DNA of 25,267 nt from UBA1081 sp964454355. Its GTDB lineage: Bacteria > Bacillota > Clostridia > Oscillospirales > Acutalibacteraceae. The position numbers were made by a program, and so were the translations under genes. Where the stretch lies: assembly GCA_964454355.1 (NCBI GenBank), contig CAYVTA010000017.1, positions 1 to 25,267 of the forward strand, given 5' to 3'. The notes beneath the pieces were generated by a model. The model made no database searches. It saw only the letters and a program-made list of their open reading frames with translations, and was not told the origin of the DNA. Positions 1 through 7,377 of the stretch are shown here, piece by piece. Position 1 is the stretch's first letter. Each line of letters opens with the position of its first letter.

Positions 1-15
1 GTAACAATATTATTA

Positions 16-44
16 TTTACACTTTAGAAAGTTTATGTTATAAT
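16..44 (+). promoter_or_regulatory. Sigma-A type promoter at first repeat unit
   Basis: TTTACA (16-21), 17-nt spacer, TATAAT (39-44) with an upstream TGT (extended -10). The predicted start, near 51, is the first base of the long hairpin. The same -10 recurs at 170-175 and 301-306, but without a recognisable -35. Confidence 0.55.
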
Positions 45-161
45 AACCTCGAAACACCAACCAAATCAAAGATTTGGGGTGTTTCAGAGAACATTGAAAC
101 AAAAACAATAAAATGACTTCGTCATTTTTTCGGCTTTGCCGTTCTAAGGCTTCCGCCTTAT
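31..161. repeat. 131-bp tandem repeat, unit 1 (four-hairpin element)
   Basis: This unit is identical base for base to the next 131 bp. In order it holds an extended -10 box (TGT then TATAAT at 39-44), a long hairpin at 51-85 (GAAACACC / GGTGTTTC and CCAAATC / GATTTGG, with an AA bulge and AAA loop), a hairpin at 110-128 (AAAATGAC / GTCATTTT, loop TTC) that runs into six T, a small hairpin at 131-141 (CGGC / GCCG) and another at 145-160 (TAAGGC / GCCTTA). No convincing protein is encoded. A transcript starting about 7 nt after the -10 would begin at the first hairpin and could end at the T run, giving an RNA of about 80 nt; that part is inference. Confidence 0.9.
110..130 (+). terminator. Possible intrinsic terminator inside repeat unit 1
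   Basis: AAAATGAC / GTCATTTT stem with a TTC loop, followed by a T run to 130. It is AT-rich and therefore a weak stem. The same structure recurs at 241-261 in unit 2. It could attenuate transcription toward the radical SAM gene. Confidence 0.4.
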
Positions 162-292
162 GTTTATGTTATAATAACCTCGAAACACCAACCAAATCAA
201 AGATTTGGGGTGTTTCAGAGAACATTGAAACAAAAACAATAAAATGACTTCGTCATTTTTTCGGCTTTGCCGTTCTAAGGCTTCCGCCTTAT
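162..292. repeat. 131-bp tandem repeat, unit 2
   Basis: A perfect second copy of the unit at 31-161, with no mismatch seen. The -10 box is at 170-175 and all four hairpins are conserved. Unlike unit 1 it has no good -35 hexamer at the right distance, because the sequence upstream is the last hairpin of unit 1. Perfect identity points to a recent duplication or to ongoing copy-number change. Confidence 0.9.
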
Positions 293-361
293 GTTTATGT
301 TATAATAATTTGGAAACACTTATAAAATCAAAAATTTCTGGTATTTCTGAAAACATTGAAT
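293..361. repeat. Degenerate third copy of the repeat, first half only
   Basis: The left half of the unit is recognisable: the TATAAT box at 301-306, a GAAACAC stretch, and the ending GAAAACATTGAA that matches GAGAACATTGAA of the unit. It carries many substitutions, and the long hairpin no longer pairs well. The hairpin-rich right half of the unit is absent and replaced by unrelated leader sequence. It leads directly to the radical SAM gene at 440, so its -10 could serve that gene. Confidence 0.7.
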
Positions 362-439
362 CTTTCCCGCACCGACGGCATAATACACCTTGCGGTGATG
401 GTGTGATACCTATGATTTTGTATTCAAGGAGAATAACCT

Positions 440-1852
440 ATGTCTGTAAAGGATAAATTATCAAAAGCTGCAATCAGAAAATTGCTTGACTTTTCAATAA
501 AATATGTTTCCAAGGACCCGGATAAAAACATATCCAAGCTTGCAGGAAACATTATAAACCTTTTCGGCGGAGTTTTTCCGAGTAAATCCCTCGATAAAAT
601 TAAAGATGGTGCATCTGACCCCGAAAACGTTTACACAATTCTTGCAAAGAACATTATCCGTGACGTTGATCCGCATATAATAAAAACTCTTGCAATGAGT
701 CTGGGGTACGAAGCAGGTATTAAGGGCACAAAGGAAGTGCGTGAAAACAGGGAAAATTTCGGCTGCAATGTGCCTTTCCTTCTTCTTATGGACCCCACAA
801 GTGCCTGCAACCTTAATTGCAAAGGCTGTTGGGCTGCTGAATACGGTCATGAGCAGAATCTTTCATATGAAGACATGAACAGTGTCATTTCTCAAGGCAA
901 GGCAATGGGTACAAAGGTATATATGTACACCGGCGGCGAGCCTCTTATCAGAAAGAAAGATATTATAAAGCTTTGCGAAGCTCATCCCGACTGCACATTC
1001 CTTGCTTATACAAATGCGACACTTGTTGACCAGGCATTTTGTGACGAAATGAAGAGAGTCGGCAATATATCCCTTGCATTGAGCATTGAAGGCAACCAAG
1101 AAAGCAACGACTGGCGAAGAGGCGAAGGTGCATACGAATCAACTCTTAAAGCAATGGATTTGCTTAAAAAGAATAAATGTATATTCGGTATTTCCGTCTG
1201 CTACACAAGAAACAACCTTGATTTTGTAACAAGCGATGAGTTTCTCGATCTTATGGTTGAAAAAGGTGTAAAATTCAGCTTTTATTTCAACTATATGCCT
1301 GTCGGTCACGATGCAAACAAAAATCTTATCCCCTCTCCTGCCCAGAGAAAATATATGTACTATTGGCTTCGTCGAGTAAGAAACAGCAAAAAAGGCAAGC
1401 CTATGTTCATTTTTGACTTCCAGGACGACGGTGAATTTGTAGGCGGATGCATTGCCGGAGGCAGAAACTATTTCCACATTAACTCCAGAGGCGATATGGA
1501 GCCTTGTGTATTCATTCATTACTCCGATTCAAACATTCACACACATACTCTTCTTGAAGGCCTTAAAAACCCGCTCTTTACAGAGTACAGAAAGGGGCAG
1601 CCTTTCAATGACAATCACCTTATGCCCTGTCCCATGCTTGAAAATCCTGACAAGCTCAGAGAAATAATTAAAAAGACAGGAGCAAAATCAACTGACCTTA
1701 TTATTGAAGAGGATGTTGACACGCTTTGCGGTAAATGTGATGAATTCGCATACGAGTGGAAACCCGTTGCTGAAGAAATATGGAACAATACAACTCACCC
1801 AAAAACTCGAACACAATATTACCGTGACGGCGGAAAGCCCAAAATACAATAA
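440..1852 (+). CDS. Radical SAM protein with SPASM-like C-terminal cysteines
   Basis: A 470-residue predicted cytoplasmic iron-sulfur enzyme. The radical SAM cluster motif CxxxCxxC is at C123, C127 and C130 (CNLNCKGC), followed by YTGGEP, the usual GGE-type S-adenosylmethionine-binding stretch. Further cysteines at 337, 356, 397, 430 and 433 (including CGKC) look like a SPASM/twitch region holding auxiliary cluster(s). About 115 mostly helical residues precede the radical SAM core. The start ATG is set by AAGGAG at 426-431, 8 nt upstream. SPASM proteins often modify peptides, but no small precursor peptide gene is visible nearby, so the substrate is unknown. It stands alone on the + strand, downstream of the tandem repeats, and ends at a strong terminator. 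Family assignment is sure; function is not. Confidence 0.93.
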   Translation: MSVKDKLSKAAIRKLLDFSIKYVSKDPDKNISKLAGNIINLFGGVFPSKSLDKIKDGASDPENVYTILAKNIIRDVDPHIIKTLAMSLGYEAGIKGTKEVRENRENFGCNVPFLLLMDPTSACNLNCKGCWAAEYGHEQNLSYEDMNSVISQGKAMGTKVYMYTGGEPLIRKKDIIKLCEAHPDCTFLAYTNATLVDQAFCDEMKRVGNISLALSIEGNQESNDWRRGEGAYESTLKAMDLLKKNKCIFGISVCYTRNNLDFVTSDEFLDLMVEKGVKFSFYFNYMPVGHDANKNLIPSPAQRKYMYYWLRRVRNSKKGKPMFIFDFQDDGEFVGGCIAGGRNYFHINSRGDMEPCVFIHYSDSNIHTHTLLEGLKNPLFTEYRKGQPFNDNHLMPCPMLENPDKLREIIKKTGAKSTDLIIEEDVDTLCGKCDEFAYEWKPVAEEIWNNTTHPKTRTQYYRDGGKPKIQ

Positions 1853-1867
1853 CAATATGCAACAAAT

Positions 1868-1900
1868 AATCCCGAAGACGAATCTTCGGGATTGTTTTTT
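1868..1900 (+). terminator. Intrinsic terminator after radical SAM gene
   Basis: 11-bp stem AATCCCGAAGA / TCTTCGGGATT with a CGAA loop, then G and six T. It lies between the radical SAM stop and the convergent aminopeptidase stop and overlaps the last codons of the latter. In the opposite direction the T run is poor, so it mainly serves the + strand. Confidence 0.88.
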
Positions 1901-3296
1901 ACTGTACAAAAAATTCTAAAAATGCTTTGTACGCCATATAAACATCAAGCTTTGAAACAACTTCAAAGGGAGCGTGCATTGAGAGAACGGGAACACCGAT
2001 ATCAATAACATCAATATCAAGGTTAGCAACATATTTAGCAACAGTACCGCCGCCGCCTTCATCAACTTTACCAAGCTCGCCGGTCTGCCATACGATACCT
2101 GCATTATCAAGCATAGCTCTTACCTTCGCCATAAATTCTGCGGAAGCATCAGACGTGCCGGCTTTGCCTCTTGAGCCGGTATACTTCATGACTGCAACGC
2201 CTTTGTTTATGAATGCGGAATTTTTCTTATCCATAACCTCGGGGAAAGTAGGATCAAACGCCGCTGTAACATCGGCTGAAAGACACTCAGACTTTCTGAT
2301 TACTTCATAACCGTCATAACCTTCCATAGCTGCAAGGTAATTAATAAAATACTTCATATAAGAAGAATTAAGTCCTGTGTTGCCGTCACTGCCGACTTCT
2401 TCTTTATCGGTAAGAACTGACATAATTGTATATTCGGGTTCGCCTGCATCCAAAGCCGCCATAACTGCCGGATAAGCACAAACCCTGTCATCATGACCGT
2501 AAGAACCTATCATGCTCCTGTCAAAGCCGATATCACAAGCCTTGAATGCGGGAACTGCCTCAAGCTCGGCACTGAGAAAATCAGCTTCCGTAAAGCCGTA
2601 CTTTTCATAAAGAATATTGAGGATATTCAGCTTTACCGCCTCTGAGCTGTCATCATCCTTAAAAGGTCTGCTGCCTACAAGAATATTCAGCTCTTCACCT
2701 CTGATACCGTCGCTGAGTGTTCTTTTTCCCTGCTGTGCCCCCAAATGAGGAAGAACATCAGTTATAACGAACTTGGGATCTTCATCATCCTCACCGATGC
2801 TGACCTTTATACCTGTTCCGTCACTGAGAACTACTGTTCCGTGAAGAGCAAGAGGAATTGTAGGCCATTGGTACTTTTTGATTCCGCCGTAATAGTGAGT
2901 TTTAAAAAGAGCCATAGAGGTATCCTCATAAAGAGGATTAGGCTTCAAATCAATACGGGGAGAATCGATATGAGCAGCGGCTATTTTAACACCGTTGATA
3001 ATGCTCTTTTTACCGATAACGCAAAGAATAACAGACTTACCTCTGTTGTTGTAGTAAATTTTTTCACCGGCTGAATACTTTTCACCCGGAATAAAAGGTG
3101 TATAACCGTTAGCTTCCGCAAGAGCAATAATTGTATCTACCGCTTCACGCTCTGTCTTTGATTTGTCAAGAAAGTCCTTATAGCCTTCACAGAAACCATC
3201 TGCAATTTCCACCTCGTTGTCCTCAAGAACGGTGGATGCGTGCTTCGGATTGTAGAAAAGCTTTTCTTTCAGACTGTCGATCTGAGTTTTGTCCAT
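1899..3296 (-). CDS. M18 family aminopeptidase (aspartyl aminopeptidase type)
   Basis: A 465-residue zinc metallopeptidase of family M18, which removes N-terminal residues, usually acidic ones, from peptides in the cytoplasm. Metal and catalytic signatures are in place: AAHIDSPR (H109), GHDDR (D269/D270), TDKEEVGS (E299/E300), SADVTAAFDP (D342) and SMHAPFE (H441). Length fits the family (about 430-480). There is no signal peptide. A consensus AGGAGG sits 6 nt before the ATG and overlaps the stop of the upstream transglycosylase gene, so it is the last gene of the prfA run and probably co-transcribed with it. The exact substrate preference cannot be read from sequence. Confidence 0.95.
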   Translation of the reverse strand: MDKTQIDSLKEKLFYNPKHASTVLEDNEVEIADGFCEGYKDFLDKSKTEREAVDTIIALAEANGYTPFIPGEKYSAGEKIYYNNRGKSVILCVIGKKSIINGVKIAAAHIDSPRIDLKPNPLYEDTSMALFKTHYYGGIKKYQWPTIPLALHGTVVLSDGTGIKVSIGEDDEDPKFVITDVLPHLGAQQGKRTLSDGIRGEELNILVGSRPFKDDDSSEAVKLNILNILYEKYGFTEADFLSAELEAVPAFKACDIGFDRSMIGSYGHDDRVCAYPAVMAALDAGEPEYTIMSVLTDKEEVGSDGNTGLNSSYMKYFINYLAAMEGYDGYEVIRKSECLSADVTAAFDPTFPEVMDKKNSAFINKGVAVMKYTGSRGKAGTSDASAEFMAKVRAMLDNAGIVWQTGELGKVDEGGGGTVAKYVANLDIDVIDIGVPVLSMHAPFEVVSKLDVYMAYKAFLEFFVQ

Positions 3297-3307
3297 ATTT
3301 TATCCTC

Positions 3308-3877
3308 CTAAGATTCATAAATTTTATAATAATTATCCATTGCAGACATTACCTTATTAATATAATGATTTGTGTCGGCAATTGGGGTTGTTTTTAGATG
3401 CTCTCCGTCATCGGAATATCTGGAATCACACAGCCAGTTTGAAACATTGCCCATCCCTGCGTTATACGCAGCAACAACTGTTTCAGTAACACCGTACTCT
3501 TTTTGAAGTATAGATAAAAATACGGCACTGTATTTTATTGATATTTCCGGAGTGAACAAATCGCTGAAAGTATAATTCTCATTTGTTTTTGTCAGTAGCC
3601 AATCAAAAGTATCTTCTGTTATCTGAGTAAGACCTCTCGCACCTGCGGAGGAAACTGAATCGGGATCAAACCCGCTTTCAGTTCGAATTACAGAATAAAG
3701 CAAATATTCATCTATTTCATATTCTGCGGCGTACTTTTCAACATATTCGGAGTATTTTTTCGGATATAAAAACTCCATTACCGTATCATAACCCACTTTT
3801 ACGGTTAAAAAGACGACAACAAATACCAAAATAAAAATTATAAAAGAAGTAAAAGGTTTTTTCTTCTTATTTGCCAA
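3308..3877 (-). CDS. Membrane-anchored lytic transglycosylase (SLT domain)
   Basis: A 189-residue protein with a basic N-terminus (KKKK), a single membrane segment at about residues 10-28, and an extracytoplasmic SLT/goose-lysozyme-like domain at about 45-185. The catalytic glutamate is E67 in RTESGF; the following GARGLTQI and AYNAGMGNV (137-145) are the family's usual second and third motifs. It should cleave peptidoglycan between MurNAc and GlcNAc. The start is a TTG directly after the TGA stop of the Sua5-CoaE gene, with a GGTGGA stretch upstream; no other in-frame start exists before residue 34, so translation is probably coupled. A transglycosylase next to coaE is, from memory, a common arrangement in Clostridia. 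Confidence 0.93.
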   Translation of the reverse strand: MANKKKKPFTSFIIFILVFVVVFLTVKVGYDTVMEFLYPKKYSEYVEKYAAEYEIDEYLLYSVIRTESGFDPDSVSSAGARGLTQITEDTFDWLLTKTNENYTFSDLFTPEISIKYSAVFLSILQKEYGVTETVVAAYNAGMGNVSNWLCDSRYSDDGEHLKTTPIADTNHYINKVMSAMDNYYKIYES

Positions 3878-5512
3878 TCATTCCACCGTCTCTTTCAAGT
3901 ATTTTCTTCGGAACGGCTCAAGCTCTGCATTAACATCAAAAGGTTCGTAAGAATGAACCGTAAATTCTGATTTATCAGTATAAAAACAGTCTTCATGCTG
4001 AACAGCCATACGTTCAAGAGCTTGTTCTTCGGAAATCAAGTCTCGTGACATAACTCTTTCAAGTCGGATGTTTTTAGGAGCAATCACACTTATTACCGTG
4101 TCGCAAAGCTCATCTGCACCGCACTCAAAAAGCAACGGTGCATCGATAACAGCCGCCGCTGCACCTTCGTCAAGAGCATCGATGCATCTCTCCATTGAAA
4201 TCCTGATAATTTCAGGATGTGTAAGCGAATTAAGCTTTTCCTGATTTTCTTTATTCTTGAATGCTCTGCTTGCAAGAAGTTTTCTGTTTAACTCACCGTT
4301 CTCATCAATTATATCGTTACCGAAATTATCCGCTAAAATTGCAAGGAAAGGTGAACCCTTCATTGTAATTTCCCTTGCAATAATATCAGTGTCAGCAATA
4401 TAACAGTTCATTCTGCGTAAAATATCGGCAACATAGCCTTTACCCGAGCCCGTAGGCCCAGTAAGTCCTACGATAGGACGGCTGAATACATTAACAAATC
4501 TGAATGCCGCCGCACGGTAAAGTCTGTTGCACACTGCAAGACCTACACCTTTTTTTGCAGGACTTCTGACAAGCACTTTTTTTGCGCCCTTTTCGTCAAG
4601 CTCCCTAAGTGCAAAAAACAATCTCTGTGCCTGAGAAAGCGGATCCTTTTCCGTGCCGAATGTGACAGTAATTCTATCTTCAAAAAATTCCTCTTCACCT
4701 TCAAAACACAAAATACTGTCGGCTTCAGATGCTTGTGCATATGCTCTGAATTCTTCAAAATTTCCTCTTACCACCGTAAGCTCAGCAAGAGGTGAATAAT
4801 GCTTATATTTCATGCCCGGTGAGGGAGCTGTCTCATCTTTCTTCATAGGATTAAGCACTGCGTCTGCAACCTGAACTTCTCCAAGAACAGCCTGCAACTG
4901 CTCCAAAGTGATTCCTCCGGGTCGAAGAAGAACAGGGACATCGGTAGCAAGAGTTATTACTGTTGATTCAACTCCTACTTCACAGTCACCGCCGTTACAT
5001 ATTGCTTCAACTCTGCCAATCATGTCAGCTTCAACGTGCTCATAAGCCGTGGGGCTGGGGAAACCGGAAATATTCGCTGACGGAGCTGCAAGAGGACACG
5101 ATAACTCAATGATTTTGTTTGCTATAGGATGTGACGGCAGTCTTACTGCAATAGTGTCAAGTCCTCCGCTTGTTGCAAGAGGAACCTCATCCCTTTTAGG
5201 TAAAATCATTGTAAGCGGACCGGGCCAAAATTTCTCCGCAAGCATTTTTGCACTGTCCGGCACTTCCCTTGCAAGAGTATATATCTGATCAAAAGAAGAT
5301 ATGTGAACGATCAGAGGATTGTCATTGGGTCTGCCCTTTGCTTCAAAAATGTTATTCACCGCTTCTTCGTTAAAAGCGTCTGCCGCAAGACCGTACACCG
5401 TTTCGGTAGGTATTGCAACAACACCACCGCTTTTTAAAACTTCTGCAGCAGTCTTGACATCTGCAATATCTTTTTGCACGTCAAGGGTTTTCAGTTTTAA
5501 TGTATTTTTCAA
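3878..5512 (-). CDS. Fusion: threonylcarbamoyl-AMP synthase (Sua5/YwlC) + dephospho-CoA kinase (CoaE)
   Basis: One uninterrupted 544-codon frame encodes two enzymes. Residues about 1-337 are Sua5/YwlC: PTETVYGLAADAF, KGRPNDNP, SGGLDTIAVRLP, the conserved SPGMKYKHYSP linker and the Sua5 C-terminal domain. This makes threonylcarbamoyl-AMP for the t6A37 tRNA modification. Residues about 343-544 are CoaE: P-loop GPTGSGKG (352-359), the DTD motif, THPE, DAPLLFE and RMAVQ, matching the last step of CoA synthesis. The start is uncertain: TTG at 5512 gives MKNTLKLKTLD with GGTGA 5 nt upstream; TTG 5524 and GTG 5521 are alternatives. It follows prfA closely, as ywlC often does in Firmicutes, but prmC, usually between them, is absent. 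Both active sites look intact. Confidence 0.93.
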   Translation of the reverse strand: MKNTLKLKTLDVQKDIADVKTAAEVLKSGGVVAIPTETVYGLAADAFNEEAVNNIFEAKGRPNDNPLIVHISSFDQIYTLAREVPDSAKMLAEKFWPGPLTMILPKRDEVPLATSGGLDTIAVRLPSHPIANKIIELSCPLAAPSANISGFPSPTAYEHVEADMIGRVEAICNGGDCEVGVESTVITLATDVPVLLRPGGITLEQLQAVLGEVQVADAVLNPMKKDETAPSPGMKYKHYSPLAELTVVRGNFEEFRAYAQASEADSILCFEGEEEFFEDRITVTFGTEKDPLSQAQRLFFALRELDEKGAKKVLVRSPAKKGVGLAVCNRLYRAAAFRFVNVFSRPIVGLTGPTGSGKGYVADILRRMNCYIADTDIIAREITMKGSPFLAILADNFGNDIIDENGELNRKLLASRAFKNKENQEKLNSLTHPEIIRISMERCIDALDEGAAAAVIDAPLLFECGADELCDTVISVIAPKNIRLERVMSRDLISEEQALERMAVQHEDCFYTDKSEFTVHSYEPFDVNAELEPFRRKYLKETVE

Positions 5513-5530
5513 TAAAATCACCAAGTCAGT

Positions 5531-6601
5531 TTAACCGTTATTTTTAAGCTTTTCTGCGGTATCCGCTGTAATAAGTGAATCGATTACTTCATCAAGATCA
5601 CCGTTGAGTATAGCATCAAGCTTATAGAGTGTAAGACCGATTCTATGGTCAGTAACTCTGCCTTGAGGGTAATTGTAAGTGCGTATTCTTTCGCTTCTGT
5701 CTCCTGTACCTACCTGCGAACGTCTTTCACCGTCAATAGCTTCCTGCTGTTTGCGGCACTCTTCATCATAAAGTCTTGAACGAAGTAGCTCAACAGCTCT
5801 GTCCTTGTTCTGATACTGGCTTCTTTCAACCTGACATTCAACAACTGTACCTGTGGGAATGTGTATAACACGAACTGCTGAAGATGTTTTGTTGACCTTT
5901 TGTCCTCCTGCACCGCTGGCTCGGAAAGCCTCAAAAACAAGGTCAGCCTCGTTAAGCTCAAATTCAACAGCCTGTGCTTCAGGCAAAACTGCAACAGTAA
6001 CAGTTGAAGTATGAATTCTGCCGCCGGATTCTGTTTCGGGAACACGCTGAACTCGGTGAACTCCGCTTTCGAACTTAAAGCGTGAATATGCACCTTCGCC
6101 GTTTATCATGAAGCTGATCTCCTTGATACCGCCAAGCTCCGTTTCATTAAGATTCATAATTTCAATCTTAAAACCCTTTGTCTCTGCATACATTGAGTAC
6201 ATTCTGTAAAGGTCATAAGCAAACAGAGCACTTTCCTCTCCTCCGGCTCCGCCTCGTATCTCAACAATAACATTTCTGTCATCATTCGGGTCTTTTGGCA
6301 AAAGAAGGATTTTCAACTGTTCATAAAAAGCTTCCATATCAATTTTGGACTGTTCAAATTCCTCTTGTACCATTTCACGGAAATCTTTATCCATTCCTCC
6401 TGCGTCAAGCATCTCTCTTGCTTCAGCGTGAGTTTTTTCAGCATTTTTATACTCCCTATACTTTTCAACGATAGGTGTAAGCTGTTTCAGCTCCTTCATA
6501 AGTGCTGTATATTGATTCATGTCAGAAGCAACATCACTGCTGCAAAGCAATGCATTGACTTCTTCAAAGCGTTTTTCAACGGTTATGAGTTTATTAAGCA
6601 T
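5531..6601 (-). CDS. prfA: Peptide chain release factor 1
   Basis: A 356-residue class I release factor that reads UAA/UAG and triggers peptidyl-tRNA hydrolysis on the ribosome. The catalytic GGQ is at 232-234 in SGAGGQKVNKTSSAVR. The stop-recognition P-x-T site is PET (188-190) in RVPETES; the following GRIHTST is family-typical. Length is normal (about 355-360). The ATG is preceded by GGAG 6 nt upstream. It is the first gene of the leftward run, divergent from ctsR. The methyltransferase gene prmC, which modifies the GGQ glutamine and often follows prfA, is not in the window. Confidence 0.97.
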   Translation of the reverse strand: MLNKLITVEKRFEEVNALLCSSDVASDMNQYTALMKELKQLTPIVEKYREYKNAEKTHAEAREMLDAGGMDKDFREMVQEEFEQSKIDMEAFYEQLKILLLPKDPNDDRNVIVEIRGGAGGEESALFAYDLYRMYSMYAETKGFKIEIMNLNETELGGIKEISFMINGEGAYSRFKFESGVHRVQRVPETESGGRIHTSTVTVAVLPEAQAVEFELNEADLVFEAFRASGAGGQKVNKTSSAVRVIHIPTGTVVECQVERSQYQNKDRAVELLRSRLYDEECRKQQEAIDGERRSQVGTGDRSERIRTYNYPQGRVTDHRIGLTLYKLDAILNGDLDEVIDSLITADTAEKLKNNG

Positions 6602-6633
6602 ATTATTCTCCGTTTTTTGGATTTATATATAAT

Positions 6634-6661
6634 AGTATAATCATAATTGAAGAAAAGTCAA
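6634..6661 (-). promoter_or_regulatory. Promoter of the prfA run
   Basis: On the - strand, TTGACT (6656-6661), 16-nt spacer, TATACT (6634-6639). The expected transcript start is about 25-30 nt before the prfA ATG. The -35 lies in a TTGACTTTT context resembling a CtsR half-site. Confidence 0.6.
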
Positions 6662-6757
6662 TCACATGAAAGTCAAAATTGAGTAAATATAAGAAAATTT
6701 ATTAAAAATCAAAGAAATTCAAAGGAAACAAGAGCTATTTTAAAATCAAAACATATT

Positions 6758-6774
6758 TTTGACCATTTTTGACC
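6758..6774. promoter_or_regulatory. CtsR operator, upstream box
   Basis: Read on the - strand this is GGTCAAA-AAT-GGTCAAA, a perfect match to the known CtsR heptad consensus RGTCAAA-NAN-RGTCAAA. It ends one base before the -35 of the ctsR promoter, so bound CtsR would block polymerase. Confidence 0.9.
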
Positions 6775-6775
6775 T

Positions 6776-6803
6776 TTGACAAATCAGAAAAACAGATTAT
6801 AAT
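6776..6803 (+). promoter_or_regulatory. Sigma-A promoter of ctsR-mcsA-mcsB-clpC
   Basis: Perfect hexamers: TTGACA (6776-6781), 16-nt spacer, TATAAT (6798-6803). It is flanked on both sides by CtsR operators. The predicted start is near 6810, giving a leader of about 45 nt. Confidence 0.9.
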
Positions 6804-6814
6804 ATTAATTGTAA

Positions 6815-6831
6815 GGTCAAAGAAAGTCAAA
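6815..6831. promoter_or_regulatory. CtsR operator, downstream box
   Basis: GGTCAAA-GAA-AGTCAAA on the + strand, again a perfect heptad repeat with 3-nt spacing. It covers the predicted transcription start. A further overlapping half-site AGTCAAA occupies 6831-6837. Confidence 0.9.
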
Positions 6832-6856
6832 GTCAAAAAAAGGGGGATGAACAGTG

Positions 6857-7306
6857 ATGAATCTCAGCAATGAAATAGCTCGTATACTTTCAGAAATGCT
6901 CGAAGAAACGGGCAGAGCAGAAATCAAACGTAATGAATTTGCTCAGCAATTAGGCTGTGTTCCAAGCCAGATAAATTATGTAATATCCTCACGCTTCACA
7001 CCGGAGAGAGGCTACACCGTTGAAAGCCAAAGAGGCGGCGGAGGTTATATAAAAATAACCCGTATAAATTATAATACTAAAGAACAAATTCTTATGCATA
7101 TAATTAATTCCGTAGGCGACACCATTGGCGAACAATCGGCAAAAGCGATTATATTAAATCTTAATCATACTGATATGCTTGATGCTGAAAAATCGAAGGT
7201 GATGCTCTCTGCACTGAATGAAAACTGCTACAAATCCGTTCCTGCCGAGTACAGAGGTAAGATCAGAGCTGCAATACTCAAGCAGATGTTACTTGCGAGC
7301 AGATAA
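6857..7306 (+). CDS. ctsR: Transcriptional repressor of class III stress genes
   Basis: A protein of about 149 residues matching CtsR, the dimeric winged-helix repressor that controls clp genes in Firmicutes and is released by heat. The DNA-binding part includes CVPSQINYVISSRFTPERGY, followed by the RGGGGY wing: the tetraglycine loop known in Bacillus as the intrinsic heat sensor. The helical C-terminal half (about 75-149) is the region recognised by McsB/ClpC in characterised systems. Two starts are possible: GTG 6854 (7 nt from GGGGG) or ATG 6857 (10 nt); ATG is preferred for the codon. It is the first gene of the operon and sits behind two CtsR boxes, so it should repress itself. Confidence 0.96.
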   Translation: MNLSNEIARILSEMLEETGRAEIKRNEFAQQLGCVPSQINYVISSRFTPERGYTVESQRGGGGYIKITRINYNTKEQILMHIINSVGDTIGEQSAKAIILNLNHTDMLDAEKSKVMLSALNENCYKSVPAEYRGKIRAAILKQMLLASR

Positions 7307-7377
7307 AAAGTAAAGGTATGACAAATTATTGTTTAAATTCTAAAATAATTTCAATATTATAAAGGGAGAGATTAAAA

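Noticed and set aside
31..361. Possible CRISPR array
   Set aside because: Units are 131 bp, directly abutting and identical throughout, with no variable spacers and no cas genes.
244..456. Open frame of 70 codons starting in repeat unit 2
   Set aside because: It is a reading of the hairpin sequences, shares its start with a shorter frame in unit 1, has no ribosome site and runs into the radical SAM gene.
494..850. 118-codon antisense frame within the radical SAM gene
   Set aside because: It lacks a ribosome site and recognisable domain; overlapping codon bias explains it.
6032..6040. PET rather than PAT/PVT at the release-factor stop-recognition site
   Set aside because: The middle position of the P-x-T motif varies and, as I recall, RVPETES occurs in ordinary Firmicutes RF1; not evidence for altered stop reading.
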